The position numbers and the translations under genes were made by a program. 39,373 bases of DNA from Prevotella sp. (GTDB lineage Bacteria; Bacteroidota; Bacteroidia; Bacteroidales; Bacteroidaceae), in contig JALFIM010000096.1 in assembly GCA_022775985.1 (NCBI GenBank), positions 1-39,373 on the forward strand. Reading direction: 5' to 3'. The notes beneath the pieces were generated by a model. The model searched no databases, was not told the origin of the DNA, and saw nothing but the letters and a program-made list of their open reading frames with translations. This document shows positions 14,289 to 22,900 of this stretch, piece by piece (within the stretch, counting starts at the first letter, position 1; every line of letters starts with the position of its first letter).

Positions 14289-14795
14289 TCAGGCGAGCTG
14301 CCCCTTGATGGCACTCACCCACTCGTCTATTCTGCCGTCGGTGAGCTGCGACTCGTTCACCTCGTCGAGGGCGAGCCCGACGAACTTGCCGTCTACCACG
14401 GCCTCAGAGTCGTCGTAGTTGTACCCACCAGCGTCAACGCTTCCTACGATGTTGGCACCTGACTCCTTCACGGCCTCATATATAGCGGCCATGCCTCCGC
14501 AGAAGGTGTCGCAGTAAGACTCACAGTCGCCGCATCCGAACAGGGCGATGGTCTTGCCCGACAGGTCTGCCGACTTCAGTATGTCTATGCCGTCGTACCA
14601 GTCGTCCTGAGGCTCACCAGCACCCCAAGTGGAAGTGCCGAGGATGAGGTTGTCGGCACCCTCGATGACGCTTGAGTCGATGTCTGCGACATTATATATA
14701 TTGCCGCCGTCTACACCGAGCTTTTCTCCTACCTTGCCGGCAAGCTCCTCGCATGTGCCGGTGGAAGAACCATAGATTACGATTGTCTTTCCCAT
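14289..14795 (-). CDS. fldA: Flavodoxin
   Basis: FMN-binding low-potential electron carrier in the cytoplasm, 168 residues, the usual length of a long-chain flavodoxin. The phosphate-binding loop YGSSTGTCEELA lies at residues 8-19. The isoalloxazine-contacting loops include TSTWGAGEPQDDWYDG (about 54-69) and FGCGDCESYCDTFCGG (about 86-101). In anaerobes such proteins supply electrons to radical SAM enzymes and pyruvate:flavodoxin oxidoreductase; this window encodes the PFL-activating enzyme and two more radical SAM proteins, but a specific partnership is only inferred. It is monocistronic, with its own promoter at 14833-14863 and a terminator at 14208. Confidence 0.96.
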   Translation of the reverse strand: MGKTIVIYGSSTGTCEELAGKVGEKLGVDGGNIYNVADIDSSVIEGADNLILGTSTWGAGEPQDDWYDGIDILKSADLSGKTIALFGCGDCESYCDTFCGGMAAIYEAVKESGANIVGSVDAGGYNYDDSEAVVDGKFVGLALDEVNESQLTDGRIDEWVSAIKGQLA

Positions 14796-14832
14796 AAATT
14801 ATAATTGTATTTGATGATTACTGTATCGGTTG

Positions 14833-14863
14833 CAAAGGTAGCGATATGCCTACAAGCACGCAA
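14833..14863 (-). promoter_or_regulatory. Promoter of flavodoxin gene
   Basis: Minus-strand TACCTTTG (14833-14840) is a perfect -7 element, with TTG (14861-14863) 20 bases upstream. The start codon is 38 bases downstream of the -7 box. Confidence 0.6.
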
Positions 14864-15016
14864 TACCTAAAAAGAATGATTCATGCCCTGTCGCATGCTC
14901 CATGCCACAGCAAAGCGGGACGTATGCGACAGGGCCACGGCAGCCGCATACGGGTCTGCACGCGACTTTGATTAATTGTTTTTAACTATTAAGGCACGAC
15001 TTTTTTGATGCATACA

Positions 15017-15048
15017 TTTGTGACATTCGTTTTTTTTCGCTTACTTTG
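15017..15048 (+). promoter_or_regulatory. Promoter of the galactose-use cluster
   Basis: TTTG (15017-15020), then 20 bases, then TTACTTTG (15041-15048), one mismatch from TAnnTTTG. It overlaps the upstream in-frame ATG at 15046, ruling that ATG out as a start and supporting translation from 15085. Confidence 0.6.
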
Positions 15049-15084
15049 CATAAACATAAGATTGTAACTAAAAACTTATTGTTT

Positions 15085-16176
15085 ATGATGAACACGACTG
15101 AGACGGATAATATCTGCGGTCTGAAAAGAGAGGATTTCCAGACCACGGTGAACGGTAAAGCCACGGATTTGTTTATTCTCAAGAACAAATCTGGAAACGA
15201 AGTAGCTATAACAAACTATGGTGGCGCGATTGTCGCGATAATGGTTCCAGACAAAGACGGCGTGAGGGCTAACGTCATACAGGGCCATGACAACATAAAA
15301 GATGTCATGGAGTCGCCCGAGCCCTACTTGTCTACGCTCGTAGGACGCTATGGCAACCGTATATGCAAGGGCAAGTTCCAACTGCACGGCAAGGAGTACA
15401 GTCTGCCTATAAACAATGGGCCCAACTGTCTGCACGGCGGAAAGAAAGGCTTTAACGCCAAAGTGTGGGATGCCCTGCAGATGAACGACCAGACACTCGT
15501 ACTCAAATACGTAAGCCCGTACGGCGAGGAGGGATTCTCTGGCGAGATGAAAGTGACCGTCGTGTATGCCTTCAATGACGACAACGAGCTGTCAATAGAC
15601 TACATGGCCACCACCAACAAGAAAACCGTTGTCAACCTTACAAGCCATGGATTCTTCTCACTGGCTGGAATAGCCAACCCCACTCCTACGATAGACAGTC
15701 TTGTGTGCGAGATAAACGCCGACTATTACCTCCCCATCGACGAAACATCCATTCCTACTGGCGAGATTCGTCTGGTGGCTGGCACACCGTTTGACTTCCG
15801 CACACCCAAGCCCGTAGGCAAGGACATAGATGCTGATGACCAGCAGATAAAGAACGGTGCCGGCTACGACCACTGCTACGTACTGAACAAGAAAGAGGAA
15901 GGCGAACTGAGTTTCGCAGCCAAGATTACGGAGCCTGCAAGCGGACGCACCATGGAGGTCTACACCACGGAGCCAGGCGTACAGCTCTACACAGACAACT
16001 GGGCCGACGGCTACAAGGGACAGCACGGGGCTACGTTCCCACGCAGAAGCGCCATCTGCTTTGAGGCGCAGCACTTCCCTGACTCACCAAACCACCCGTA
16101 CTTCCCATCGGTGGTGCTGAACCCAGGCGGACAATACACACAGAAGACCATATACAAATTCGGTGTCAGCAAGTAG
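15085..16176 (+). CDS. galM: Aldose 1-epimerase (galactose mutarotase), cytoplasmic
   Basis: Interconverts the alpha and beta anomers of galactose/glucose, feeding the alpha form to galactokinase. The protein has 363 residues and no signal peptide. Family landmarks are GRYGNRICKGKF, NCLHGGKKGF (first catalytic-site His), NLTSHGFFSLAG (second His; most relatives have NHTYFNL here), GYDHCYVLN and FEAQHFPDSPNHP with the catalytic acid region. ATG ATG at 15085/15088 are both possible starts; earlier in-frame ATGs fall in or too close to the promoter. It is the first gene of the gal cluster and paralogous to the lipoprotein at 19201. Confidence 0.93.
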   Translation: MMNTTETDNICGLKREDFQTTVNGKATDLFILKNKSGNEVAITNYGGAIVAIMVPDKDGVRANVIQGHDNIKDVMESPEPYLSTLVGRYGNRICKGKFQLHGKEYSLPINNGPNCLHGGKKGFNAKVWDALQMNDQTLVLKYVSPYGEEGFSGEMKVTVVYAFNDDNELSIDYMATTNKKTVVNLTSHGFFSLAGIANPTPTIDSLVCEINADYYLPIDETSIPTGEIRLVAGTPFDFRTPKPVGKDIDADDQQIKNGAGYDHCYVLNKKEEGELSFAAKITEPASGRTMEVYTTEPGVQLYTDNWADGYKGQHGATFPRRSAICFEAQHFPDSPNHPYFPSVVLNPGGQYTQKTIYKFGVSK

Positions 16177-16220
16177 AAACGGATTGCGGCTGCCAGGCAG
16201 CCTGAACATCCTACCTTATA

Positions 16221-16292
16221 GAAAAACGTAGAACAGCCTATAATAATAGTTTTCACAACATGTATTATACTGCCGTGGGTTCTGCGTTTTTC
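16221..16292 (+). terminator. Hairpin (terminator/attenuator) between galM and transporter
   Basis: GAAAAACGTAGAAC (16221-16234) pairs with GTTCTGCGTTTTTC (16279-16292) through 13 Watson-Crick pairs and one G-T pair, with an inner ATAATA/TATTAT pairing. The T-rich 3' arm gives it terminator character. A second perfect inverted repeat, GGCTGCC-A-GGCAGCC, lies at 16188-16202. No perfect promoter was found between here and the next gene, so partial read-through (attenuation) is plausible. Confidence 0.55.
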
Positions 16293-16390
16293 TCGTGTGT
16301 CAAGCCCACGGGAAATCTCACATGAGTAAAATAACATTATACGACCTATAATTCAAAATTCAATACAACTAAAATCAACAAAACAAAAAG

Positions 16391-17725
16391 ATGGAAAATA
16401 CCACAAAAAATCAGAGCAGCATCATTGCCATTATCACGATGATGTTTCTCTTTGCAATGATTTCTTTCGTTACTAACCTTGCCGCGCCTTTCGGTCTTAT
16501 CTGGGGTAACCAGTACTCTTGGGCCGGCATGATGGGCAACATGATGAACTTCCTCGCATACCTGTTCATGGGTATTCCCGCAGGAATCATGCTTACCAAG
16601 ATTGGTTACAAGAAAACCTCTATCCTGGCCATGGCCGTAGGCTTTGTAGGACTCGGCGTGCAGTACATCTCAAGCATCGTGGGTGCCGACACAGAGGTGT
16701 TCTCTGTAAGCGGTCAGCCTGTCATGCTCAACCTCATCATCTATCTGCTCGGAGCATTCATCTGCGGATTCTGCGTCTGCATGCTCAACACAGTGGTGAA
16801 CCCTATGCTCAACATGCTCGGTGGTGGTGGCAACCGTGGCAACCAGCTCATACAGACTGGCGGCTCGCTCAACTCACTCGCTGCCACGCTCACACCGCTC
16901 TTCGTAGGCTCACTCATCGGCACCGTAACCGACAAGACCGCCATGAGCGACGTGTCGCCCCTGCTGTTCATCGCCATGGCTGTGTTTGCCGTGTCTATCG
17001 TAGTGATAGCTTTCGCCACGATTCCCGAGCCACACCTCCACAAGGCTGGTGAGAAGAAAGAAGTCATGGAGCACTCTCCGCTGGCATTCCGCCACACTCT
17101 GCTCGGTGTCATCGCCATATTCTTCTATGTAGGTGTTGAGGTAGGTATTCCCTCACAGCTCACATTCTACCTCGCCAACCCGGCAGACCAGGGCGGCGTA
17201 GGCATTGCCAATGGTGCTGCTATCGGTGGAGCCATAGCAGCTATCTACTGGATGCTCATGCTCGTAGGCCGCTTCTCAAGCTCTCTCATCAGCGGAAAGG
17301 TATCTACACGTACACAAATGCTCGTAGTGACCACAGCGGCTATCGTTCTGCTCCTCGTAGCTATATTCCTGCCGTCTTCGGCTACTGTTGACATGCCTGG
17401 TTACAGCGCCGCTGCTGGCTTCAGCATGCAGGAGGTTCCCACGAAGTGCCTGTTCATCGTGCTTTGCGGACTCTGCACATCTGTAATGTGGGGTGGCATC
17501 TTCAACCTCGCGGTAGAGGGTCTCGGCAAATATACGGCTGCCGCTTCAGGCATCTTCATGACGATGGTAGTAGGTGGCGGCATCATGCCGCTCATCCAGA
17601 ACTTCATAGCTGGGGAATTCGGCTACATCGCCAGCTACTGGGTAGTCATAGCAATGCTCGCCTACATCCTCTACTACAGCGTGGCAGGATGCAAGAATGT
17701 AAACAAGGACATTCCCGTAGAGTAA
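16391..17725 (+). CDS. MFS sugar transporter (FucP/GluP type)
   Basis: Inner-membrane major facilitator protein of 444 residues with about twelve hydrophobic helices. It resembles the fucose/glucose/galactose:H+ symporter (FHS) group: a first helix with FLFAMISFVTNLAAPFG, a helix 2-3 loop with GIPAGIMLTKIGYKKTS, and NTVVNPMLNMLGGGGNRGNQ, the Asn-rich motif of helix 4-5 in this group. A central cytoplasmic loop (EPHLHKAGEKKEVMEH) separates the two six-helix halves. Lying between a mutarotase and a galactokinase gene, it most likely imports galactose or glucose. Exact sugar specificity is inferred from neighbours only. Confidence 0.88.
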   Translation: MENTTKNQSSIIAIITMMFLFAMISFVTNLAAPFGLIWGNQYSWAGMMGNMMNFLAYLFMGIPAGIMLTKIGYKKTSILAMAVGFVGLGVQYISSIVGADTEVFSVSGQPVMLNLIIYLLGAFICGFCVCMLNTVVNPMLNMLGGGGNRGNQLIQTGGSLNSLAATLTPLFVGSLIGTVTDKTAMSDVSPLLFIAMAVFAVSIVVIAFATIPEPHLHKAGEKKEVMEHSPLAFRHTLLGVIAIFFYVGVEVGIPSQLTFYLANPADQGGVGIANGAAIGGAIAAIYWMLMLVGRFSSSLISGKVSTRTQMLVVTTAAIVLLLVAIFLPSSATVDMPGYSAAAGFSMQEVPTKCLFIVLCGLCTSVMWGGIFNLAVEGLGKYTAAASGIFMTMVVGGGIMPLIQNFIAGEFGYIASYWVVIAMLAYILYYSVAGCKNVNKDIPVE

Positions 17726-17740
17726 TCACTACAACCCTAC

Positions 17741-17795
17741 AAGGACTTGCGGCCGGACAATGATTGCCCGCTGCAAGTCTTTGCTCGTTTTGGAA
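17741..17795 (+). terminator. Hairpin between transporter and galK
   Basis: AAGGACTTGCGGC (17741-17753) pairs with GCTGCAAGTCTTT (17770-17782), a 13-bp stem with G-T pairs, followed by a loose T-rich stretch (CTCGTTTTGG). It may partly terminate or stabilise the upstream message. Confidence 0.5.
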
Positions 17796-17879
17796 GAATA
17801 TAAGCCATGCACTGTCTGTGACTCAGGCGTGTGTGCTATAATATACACAACTTAATATTATCACTTAACAACTATTATT

Positions 17880-19040
17880 ATGGACATAGAATTTGTAAGA
17901 AGCCGCTTTATCAAGCACTTTGACGGAAAGACAGGCAATATCTACGCCTCTCCGGGCCGTATCAACCTCATAGGTGAGCATACCGACTACAATGGCGGTT
18001 TCGTGTTCCCAGGAGCTGTTGACACTGGTATTATGGCAGAAGTACGTCCCAATGGCACTGACACCGTGATGTGCTACTCTATTGACCTCAAGGATCGTGT
18101 GGAGTTCAAGGTTGACGATCCTCAGGGGCCGCGTGCAAGTTGGGCAAGATATATATATGGAGTAGTTCAGGAGATGAAAAAACTCGGTGTAGACGTGAGG
18201 GGTTTCAACACGGCTTTTGCCGGTGACGTTCCCCTCGGAGCCGGTATGTCCTCATCGGCAGCCCTTGAGAGCTGCTTCGCTTTCGCCCTCAACGACCTGT
18301 TCGGTGACAACAAGGTGAGCAAGTGGGATATGGTGCTTGCCGGTCAGGCTACGGAGCACAACTACTGCGGTGTAAACTGCGGTATCATGGACCAGTTCGC
18401 AAGCGTATTCGGAAAGAAAGGCTGCCTGATGCGCCTTGACTGCCGCAGCCGTGAGTTCGAGTACTTCCCGTTCAACCCCGTTGGCTACAAGCTCGTACTC
18501 CTCAACTCTTGCGTAAAGCATGAGCTGGCTGGCTCGCCCTACAACGACCGCCGCAACAGCTGCGAGAACGTCGTTAAGCACATAGCAGCAAAGCACCCCG
18601 ACAGACAGGTAGAGACTCTGCGCGACTGTACATGGGACGACCTAGAGGAGGTGAAGGCCGAGGTAAGCGAAGAGGACTACAAGCGTGCGCACTTCGTACT
18701 TGGCGAGAAGGACAGAGTACTCGCTGTGTGCGACGCCCTGAACGCCGGCGACTACGAGACCGTAGGACAGAAGATGTTTGAGACACACTACGGACTCAGC
18801 AAGGAGTACGAGGTGTCTTGCGAGGAGCTCGACTTCCTCAACGACATAGCCAAGGAGAATGGTGTGACAGGAAGCCGCATAATGGGCGGTGGTTTCGGCG
18901 GATGCACCATCAACCTCGTGAAGGAAGAACTTTATGACAAGTTCATCAGCGACGCTAAGGCTAAATATTCTGCCAAGTATGGCAAGGAGCCTAAGGTCTA
19001 TGACGTAGTGATCAGCGACGGCTCAAGAAAAATCTGCTGA
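17880..19040 (+). CDS. galK: Galactokinase
   Basis: Phosphorylates alpha-D-galactose at C1 using ATP, the first committed step of the Leloir pathway, in the cytoplasm. The 386-residue GHMP kinase has all three motifs: the galactokinase signature PGRINLIGEHTDYNGG (25-40), the ATP-binding loop PLGAGMSSSAALE (118-130), and the C-terminal GGGFGGCTINL (336-346). The length is standard. The intergenic gap upstream has a hairpin but no clear -7 box, so it is probably expressed from the cluster promoter. Galactose-1-phosphate uridylyltransferase (galT) and the epimerase galE are not in this window. Confidence 0.97.
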   Translation: MDIEFVRSRFIKHFDGKTGNIYASPGRINLIGEHTDYNGGFVFPGAVDTGIMAEVRPNGTDTVMCYSIDLKDRVEFKVDDPQGPRASWARYIYGVVQEMKKLGVDVRGFNTAFAGDVPLGAGMSSSAALESCFAFALNDLFGDNKVSKWDMVLAGQATEHNYCGVNCGIMDQFASVFGKKGCLMRLDCRSREFEYFPFNPVGYKLVLLNSCVKHELAGSPYNDRRNSCENVVKHIAAKHPDRQVETLRDCTWDDLEEVKAEVSEEDYKRAHFVLGEKDRVLAVCDALNAGDYETVGQKMFETHYGLSKEYEVSCEELDFLNDIAKENGVTGSRIMGGGFGGCTINLVKEELYDKFISDAKAKYSAKYGKEPKVYDVVISDGSRKIC

Positions 19041-19070
19041 TACCTTCTGTCTGTAAAGAGAATTCATAAA

Positions 19071-19121
19071 TGCCTCTTTGGACAAATATGACGAGCATAC
19101 GCCATTTTGCCCAAAGAGGCA
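19071..19121 (+). terminator. Hairpin between galK and second mutarotase gene
   Basis: TGCCTCTTTGG (19071-19081) pairs perfectly with CCAAAGAGGCA (19111-19121). The downstream sequence has only short T-runs, so it may be an attenuator or mRNA-stability element rather than a full terminator. Confidence 0.5.
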
Positions 19122-19200
19122 AACGATATTCATTATTAATCATTTATTGCGGCCCAACCTCATTGAGGATTGAGGCTGTCAACGCAAAGAATCACAAGAA

Positions 19201-20361
19201 ATGAAAATGTTTAAAAGTCTTTTACTGGGAGCAGGAGCCATGGTAGCCATGCTGACAGCATGCTCTGGCAGCGGCAACATCACAGAGTCGGGACTCGACC
19301 CTGCAAAGTTTGACACCACAATCAACGACAAGCCCGTCAAACTCTTCGTTCTGAAGAACAAGAACAAGGCTGAGGTTTGCGTAACAAACTTCGGTGCGCG
19401 TGTCGTATCTATCTGCGTTCCCAACAAGAACAATCAGCTCACAGACGTTGTCCTCGGTTTTGACAATATCCACAACTACGCTGATTCTGCCAACACTCCA
19501 AGCGATTTCGGCGCAGCCATCGGACGCTATGCCAACCGTATCAACAAGGGCCAGATTACCGTTGGGGGCAAGAAAATACAGCTTCCTACCAACAACTACG
19601 GCCACTGTCTGCACGGTGGTCCCTCAGGCTGGCAGTACAGCGTGTATGATGGAACACAGGAGAATGACTCCACCGTCAAGTTGATGCTGAACTCTCCTGA
19701 TGGCGACAACAACTTCCCTGGCAACGTCACAGCTACCGTGACATATACCCTCACAAGCGACAACACACTCGACATGAAGTTTGAGGCTACTACCGACAAG
19801 GAGACCGTCATCAACATGACAAACCACTCTTACTTCAACCTGTCTGGTGACCCATCGAAGCCCGGCACAAACATGGTGCTGTACATCAACGCCGACAAGT
19901 ACACTCCTGCCGACAGCACATTCATGACTACTGGCGAGATAAAGGATGTCTATGGCACTCCCATGGACTTCACAAAGCGTCACGCTCTCTATGAGACAAT
20001 AGCCGACTCTTCTTTCCAGCAGATAAAGAACGCCAGAGGCTACGACCACAACTGGTGTCTCAACACTTACAAGGACGGCAAGGGCGATGATACTAAGGTG
20101 GCAGCATCTCTCTATTCTCCCGACAGTGGCATATTCATGGAGGTGTTCACCAACGAGCCTGGCATACAGTGCTACACTGGCAACTTCCTCAACGGCACTA
20201 TCAAGGGCAAGAAAGGCATCGCCTATCCCAAGCAGGCATCTGTATGTCTTGAGACTCAGAAATATCCTGACTCACCAAACAAGAAGAACTGGCCCTCTCC
20301 TTACCTGAAACCAGGCGAGAAGTATTACAGCCACGTAGCTTACAAGTTCAGCGTGAAATAA
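19201..20361 (+). CDS. galM: Aldose 1-epimerase lipoprotein (periplasmic/outer-membrane mutarotase)
   Basis: Second mutarotase, 386 residues, but exported: the N-terminus is a lipoprotein signal (MLTACSG, lipidated Cys about residue 21). The catalytic landmarks are the canonical ones: GRYANRINKGQI, HCLHGGPSGW, NMTNHSYFNLSG, GYDHNWCLN and ETQKYPDSPN. It should set the anomeric balance of sugar released outside the cytoplasm before uptake by the MFS transporter, complementing the cytoplasmic enzyme at 15085. The two share an N-terminal pattern (xxxFxTTxNxK) and probably arose by duplication. It is followed by a terminator at 20512. Confidence 0.94.
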   Translation: MKMFKSLLLGAGAMVAMLTACSGSGNITESGLDPAKFDTTINDKPVKLFVLKNKNKAEVCVTNFGARVVSICVPNKNNQLTDVVLGFDNIHNYADSANTPSDFGAAIGRYANRINKGQITVGGKKIQLPTNNYGHCLHGGPSGWQYSVYDGTQENDSTVKLMLNSPDGDNNFPGNVTATVTYTLTSDNTLDMKFEATTDKETVINMTNHSYFNLSGDPSKPGTNMVLYINADKYTPADSTFMTTGEIKDVYGTPMDFTKRHALYETIADSSFQQIKNARGYDHNWCLNTYKDGKGDDTKVAASLYSPDSGIFMEVFTNEPGIQCYTGNFLNGTIKGKKGIAYPKQASVCLETQKYPDSPNKKNWPSPYLKPGEKYYSHVAYKFSVK

Positions 20362-20511
20362 CATAGTATTGCACGTTGCCCAGTAATGAGCGGCACATCT
20401 TCAGGACAACAGCAAGCCACTCCATCGTCTATTGGCTACACGGCAGTCGGTAATCCTCACAAGATGTATTGTCATTGCACGGCAAACAATAAAATACTAC
20501 TATTACAACCA

Positions 20512-20552
20512 AAAGGTCTCGGCTAATGTAGCTGGGGCCTTTTTCGTTTTTA
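20512..20552 (+). terminator. Terminator of galactose cluster
   Basis: AAAGGTCTCGGCT (20512-20524) pairs with AGCTGGGGCCTTT, with three G-T pairs and loop AATGT. It is followed by TTTTTCGTTTTT. Confidence 0.85.
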
Positions 20553-20757
20553 TTACAAACCATATCCATTTATTGAATCCTCAACAACCAGTTAATCACA
20601 GAATAGCCTAAATCCCAAACATGAAAATATGATAATAAAAAACATGAAACCATGCGAAAAAGAATACCTCAAAGTAGGTATCTTTCAAAAGAAAATAGTA
20701 ACTTTGCAAATAGAAATTCAGTATTTTATTATTCATTATTTAATAAAGTAAAAGAAT
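20553..20757 (+). promoter_or_regulatory. Upstream region and promoter of the NifU-like/GGGtGRT pair
   Basis: A perfect -7 element TAACTTTG lies at 20699-20706, 51 bases before the start codon. The hexamer inverted repeat ATACCT-caaagt-AGGTAT (20664-20681) overlaps the expected -33 position (about 20675-20678), where no TTTG is present. The pattern suggests a regulator-dependent promoter. The rest of the stretch is AT-rich with no gene seen. Confidence 0.5.
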
Positions 20758-21459
20758 ATGACTTATTCTAACGAAGTCAACAACATGTGCGTTGTTGCAA
20801 AAGGTCCAAACCACGGACCCGCCCCCATTCCTGAAGAGGGAAAATGGATTCAGGCAAAAGAGATTAAAGACATCTCTGGCTATACACACGGTGTAGGATG
20901 GTGCGCTCCGCAGCAGGGTGCCTGCAAGCTCTCTCTGAACATCAAGGAGGGCGTTATCCAGGAGTGTCTCGTTGAGACCATCGGATGCACCGGTATGACT
21001 CACTCTGCCGCTATGGCATCGGAGATTCTGCCCGGCAAGACAATCCTTGAGGCCCTGAACACTGACCTTGTTTGCGACGCTATCAACACAGCCATGCGCG
21101 AGCTCTTCCTCCAGATTGTTTACGGACGTTCACAGAGCGCATTCTCTGAGGACGGACTCGTTATCGGTGCAGGACTTGAAGACCTCGGTAAGGGTCTGCG
21201 TAGCCAGACTGGTACTCTCTATGGCACAGTGGCCAAAGGCACACGTTACCTTGAGTTGACAGAGGGTTACATCACCAAGATGTTCCTTGACAAGGACAAT
21301 CAGGTATGTGGCTATGAGTATGTACATCTGGGCAAGATGATGGAAGCCATCAAGAACGGCATGGATGCCAACGAGGCCGTGAAGAAGTTCACAGGCTCTT
21401 ATGGCCGCACCACCGCCGAGCAGGGAATTGTTAAATCTATTGACCCACGTAAAGAATAA
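20758..21459 (+). CDS. NifU-like iron-sulfur scaffold family protein
   Basis: A 233-residue cytoplasmic protein related to the N-terminal scaffold domain of NifU/IscU. Visible features are a conserved Cys in GVGWCAPQQGACKLSL (about 47-62), then ETIGCTGMTHSAAMASEILP (about 73-92), which matches the GCxxxxxSAxMxxE pattern of IscU-like scaffolds, and a longer C-terminal extension (GYEYVHLGKMMEAIKNGMDA) absent from ordinary IscU. This version is typically found next to a GGGtGRT-family gene, as here (12 bases downstream). Whether it builds clusters for general use or for its partner is not known to me. Confidence 0.8.
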   Translation: MTYSNEVNNMCVVAKGPNHGPAPIPEEGKWIQAKEIKDISGYTHGVGWCAPQQGACKLSLNIKEGVIQECLVETIGCTGMTHSAAMASEILPGKTILEALNTDLVCDAINTAMRELFLQIVYGRSQSAFSEDGLVIGAGLEDLGKGLRSQTGTLYGTVAKGTRYLELTEGYITKMFLDKDNQVCGYEYVHLGKMMEAIKNGMDANEAVKKFTGSYGRTTAEQGIVKSIDPRKE

Positions 21460-21471
21460 GGAGATACAGAA

Positions 21472-22485
21472 ATGATTAGAAAAGTTCAGTTCGAAAGCCA
21501 GGAGCGTCGCATCAATCAGGTGTTGGCTGCTCTCAACGAGAATGGTATCAAGTCTATCGAAGAGGCCAATGAGATTTGCGAGAACGCAGGTGTAGATCCT
21601 TATCAGATTTGCGAGGACACACAGCGCATCTGCTTTGAGAATGCAAAGTGGGCATACGTTTGTGGTGCCGCTATCGCTATAAAGAAGGGCGCAAAGACTG
21701 CTGCCGAGGCTGCCGAGGCCATAGGTATCGGTCTGCAGAGTTTCTGCATCCCCGGTTCTGTAGCTGATGACCGTAAGGTAGGTCTGGGTCACGGAAACCT
21801 TGCAGCACGTCTGCTCCGCGAGGACACTGAGTGCTTCGCTTTCCTCGCAGGTCACGAGTCATTCGCCGCTGCTGAGGGTGCTATCAAGATTGCCGAGATG
21901 GCCAACAAGGTTCGTAAAAAGCCGCTCCGCACCATCCTTAACGGTCTGGGCAAGGACGCTGCGCAGATTATCAGCCGCATCAATGGCTTCACATACGTTC
22001 AGACTAAGTTCGACTACTACACAGGTGAGCTGAAGGTTGTTCAGGAGATTCCCTACTCAGATGGCCCACGCGCCAAGGTGAAATGCTACGGTGCCGACGA
22101 CGTTCGTGAGGGTGTTGCCATCCTGTGGAAGGAGAATGTAGACGTATCCATCACTGGTAACTCTACCAATCCAACCCGTTTCCAGCATCCCGTTGCCGGA
22201 ACTTACAAGAAAGAGCGCGTGCTTGCTGGTAAGCCCTACTTCTCTGTCGCTTCAGGTGGTGGTACAGGCCGTACACTGCATCCCGATAACATGGCTGCAG
22301 GTCCTGCTTCTTATGGCATGACCGATACCCTGGGCCGTATGCACTCTGACGCTCAGTTTGCAGGTTCTTCTTCAGTTCCTGCTCACGTTGAGATGATGGG
22401 CTTCCTCGGTATGGGTAACAACCCGATGGTAGGTGCTACCGTTGCTGTTGCCGTAACCGTAGACATGGCTCTCAACAAGAAGTAA
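21472..22485 (+). CDS. GGGtGRT family protein
   Basis: A 337-residue protein with the family-defining glycine motif ASGGGTGRTLHPDNM (about 260-274). Other features are an Ala-rich segment (CGAAIAIKKGAKTAAEAAEA), GSVADDRKVGLGHGNLAARL and a Gly/Met-rich C-terminus (MMGFLGMGNNPMVGATVAVA). Cysteines occur in the N-terminal half (ICENAGVDPYQICEDTQRIC). The family is conserved in Bacteroidetes and Clostridia and is nearly always linked to the NifU-like gene, but I know of no assigned activity. The two genes are clearly one transcription unit, ending at the terminator 22517-22555. Confidence 0.85.
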   Translation: MIRKVQFESQERRINQVLAALNENGIKSIEEANEICENAGVDPYQICEDTQRICFENAKWAYVCGAAIAIKKGAKTAAEAAEAIGIGLQSFCIPGSVADDRKVGLGHGNLAARLLREDTECFAFLAGHESFAAAEGAIKIAEMANKVRKKPLRTILNGLGKDAAQIISRINGFTYVQTKFDYYTGELKVVQEIPYSDGPRAKVKCYGADDVREGVAILWKENVDVSITGNSTNPTRFQHPVAGTYKKERVLAGKPYFSVASGGGTGRTLHPDNMAAGPASYGMTDTLGRMHSDAQFAGSSSVPAHVEMMGFLGMGNNPMVGATVAVAVTVDMALNKK

Positions 22486-22516
22486 TTACTTGACGTAAAA
22501 GTATTTACATAATATC

Positions 22517-22555
22517 ATCCTCCATAGTCATTATAATGAGTATGGAGGATTTTTT
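22517..22555 (+). terminator. Terminator of NifU-like/GGGtGRT unit
   Basis: ATCCTCCATA (22517-22526) pairs with TATGGAGGAT (22541-22550), with an inner CATTATAATG palindrome in the loop. It is followed by TTTTTT. Confidence 0.9.
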
Positions 22556-22900
22556 GTATCTATACAGTTGTGATTCTTAACATCAACTGTAATGTTGGAA
22601 CTTAAACTTAGGGCATATAATGCATGCGAGCATGCAAACGGAAATATCAACATAGTGGTTATAATGCAAGCAAACGAGTCAACAAATCTCCATTTGCACA
22701 CTTGACACAAGGGTCATTGTTGCAATGACAATCAAGCAGAGATTGCATACTTTCAAAATCCGTTTTTTTTCATTTTCGCTTACTTTTATTTGTCCCTTAC
22801 CGAGTGCAAAGATAAGGACAATGGAACAAAACGGACGATAACATTTGTAAAAGAATGCTGTATCAGCAAATAAATCGCAAAATGAGCATAGAGAATCGCT
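22556..22900. other. Gene-free stretch with a perfect inverted repeat
   Basis: AT-rich DNA with no supported gene. It contains the inverted repeat TGCATGC-GA-GCATGCA (22621-22636). A minus-strand TATCTTTG (22807-22814) fits a -7 box but no gene lies downstream of it, so it may be left over from a deleted gene. Confidence 0.5.

Noticed and set aside
15046..15084. Upstream in-frame ATG for the first mutarotase
   Set aside because: The ATG falls inside the -7 element, so it cannot be in the mRNA made from that promoter.
22807..22814. Minus-strand TATCTTTG as an active promoter
   Set aside because: No gene lies downstream on that strand before the converging GGGtGRT gene, and no -33 partner is in place; probably a relic or chance match.
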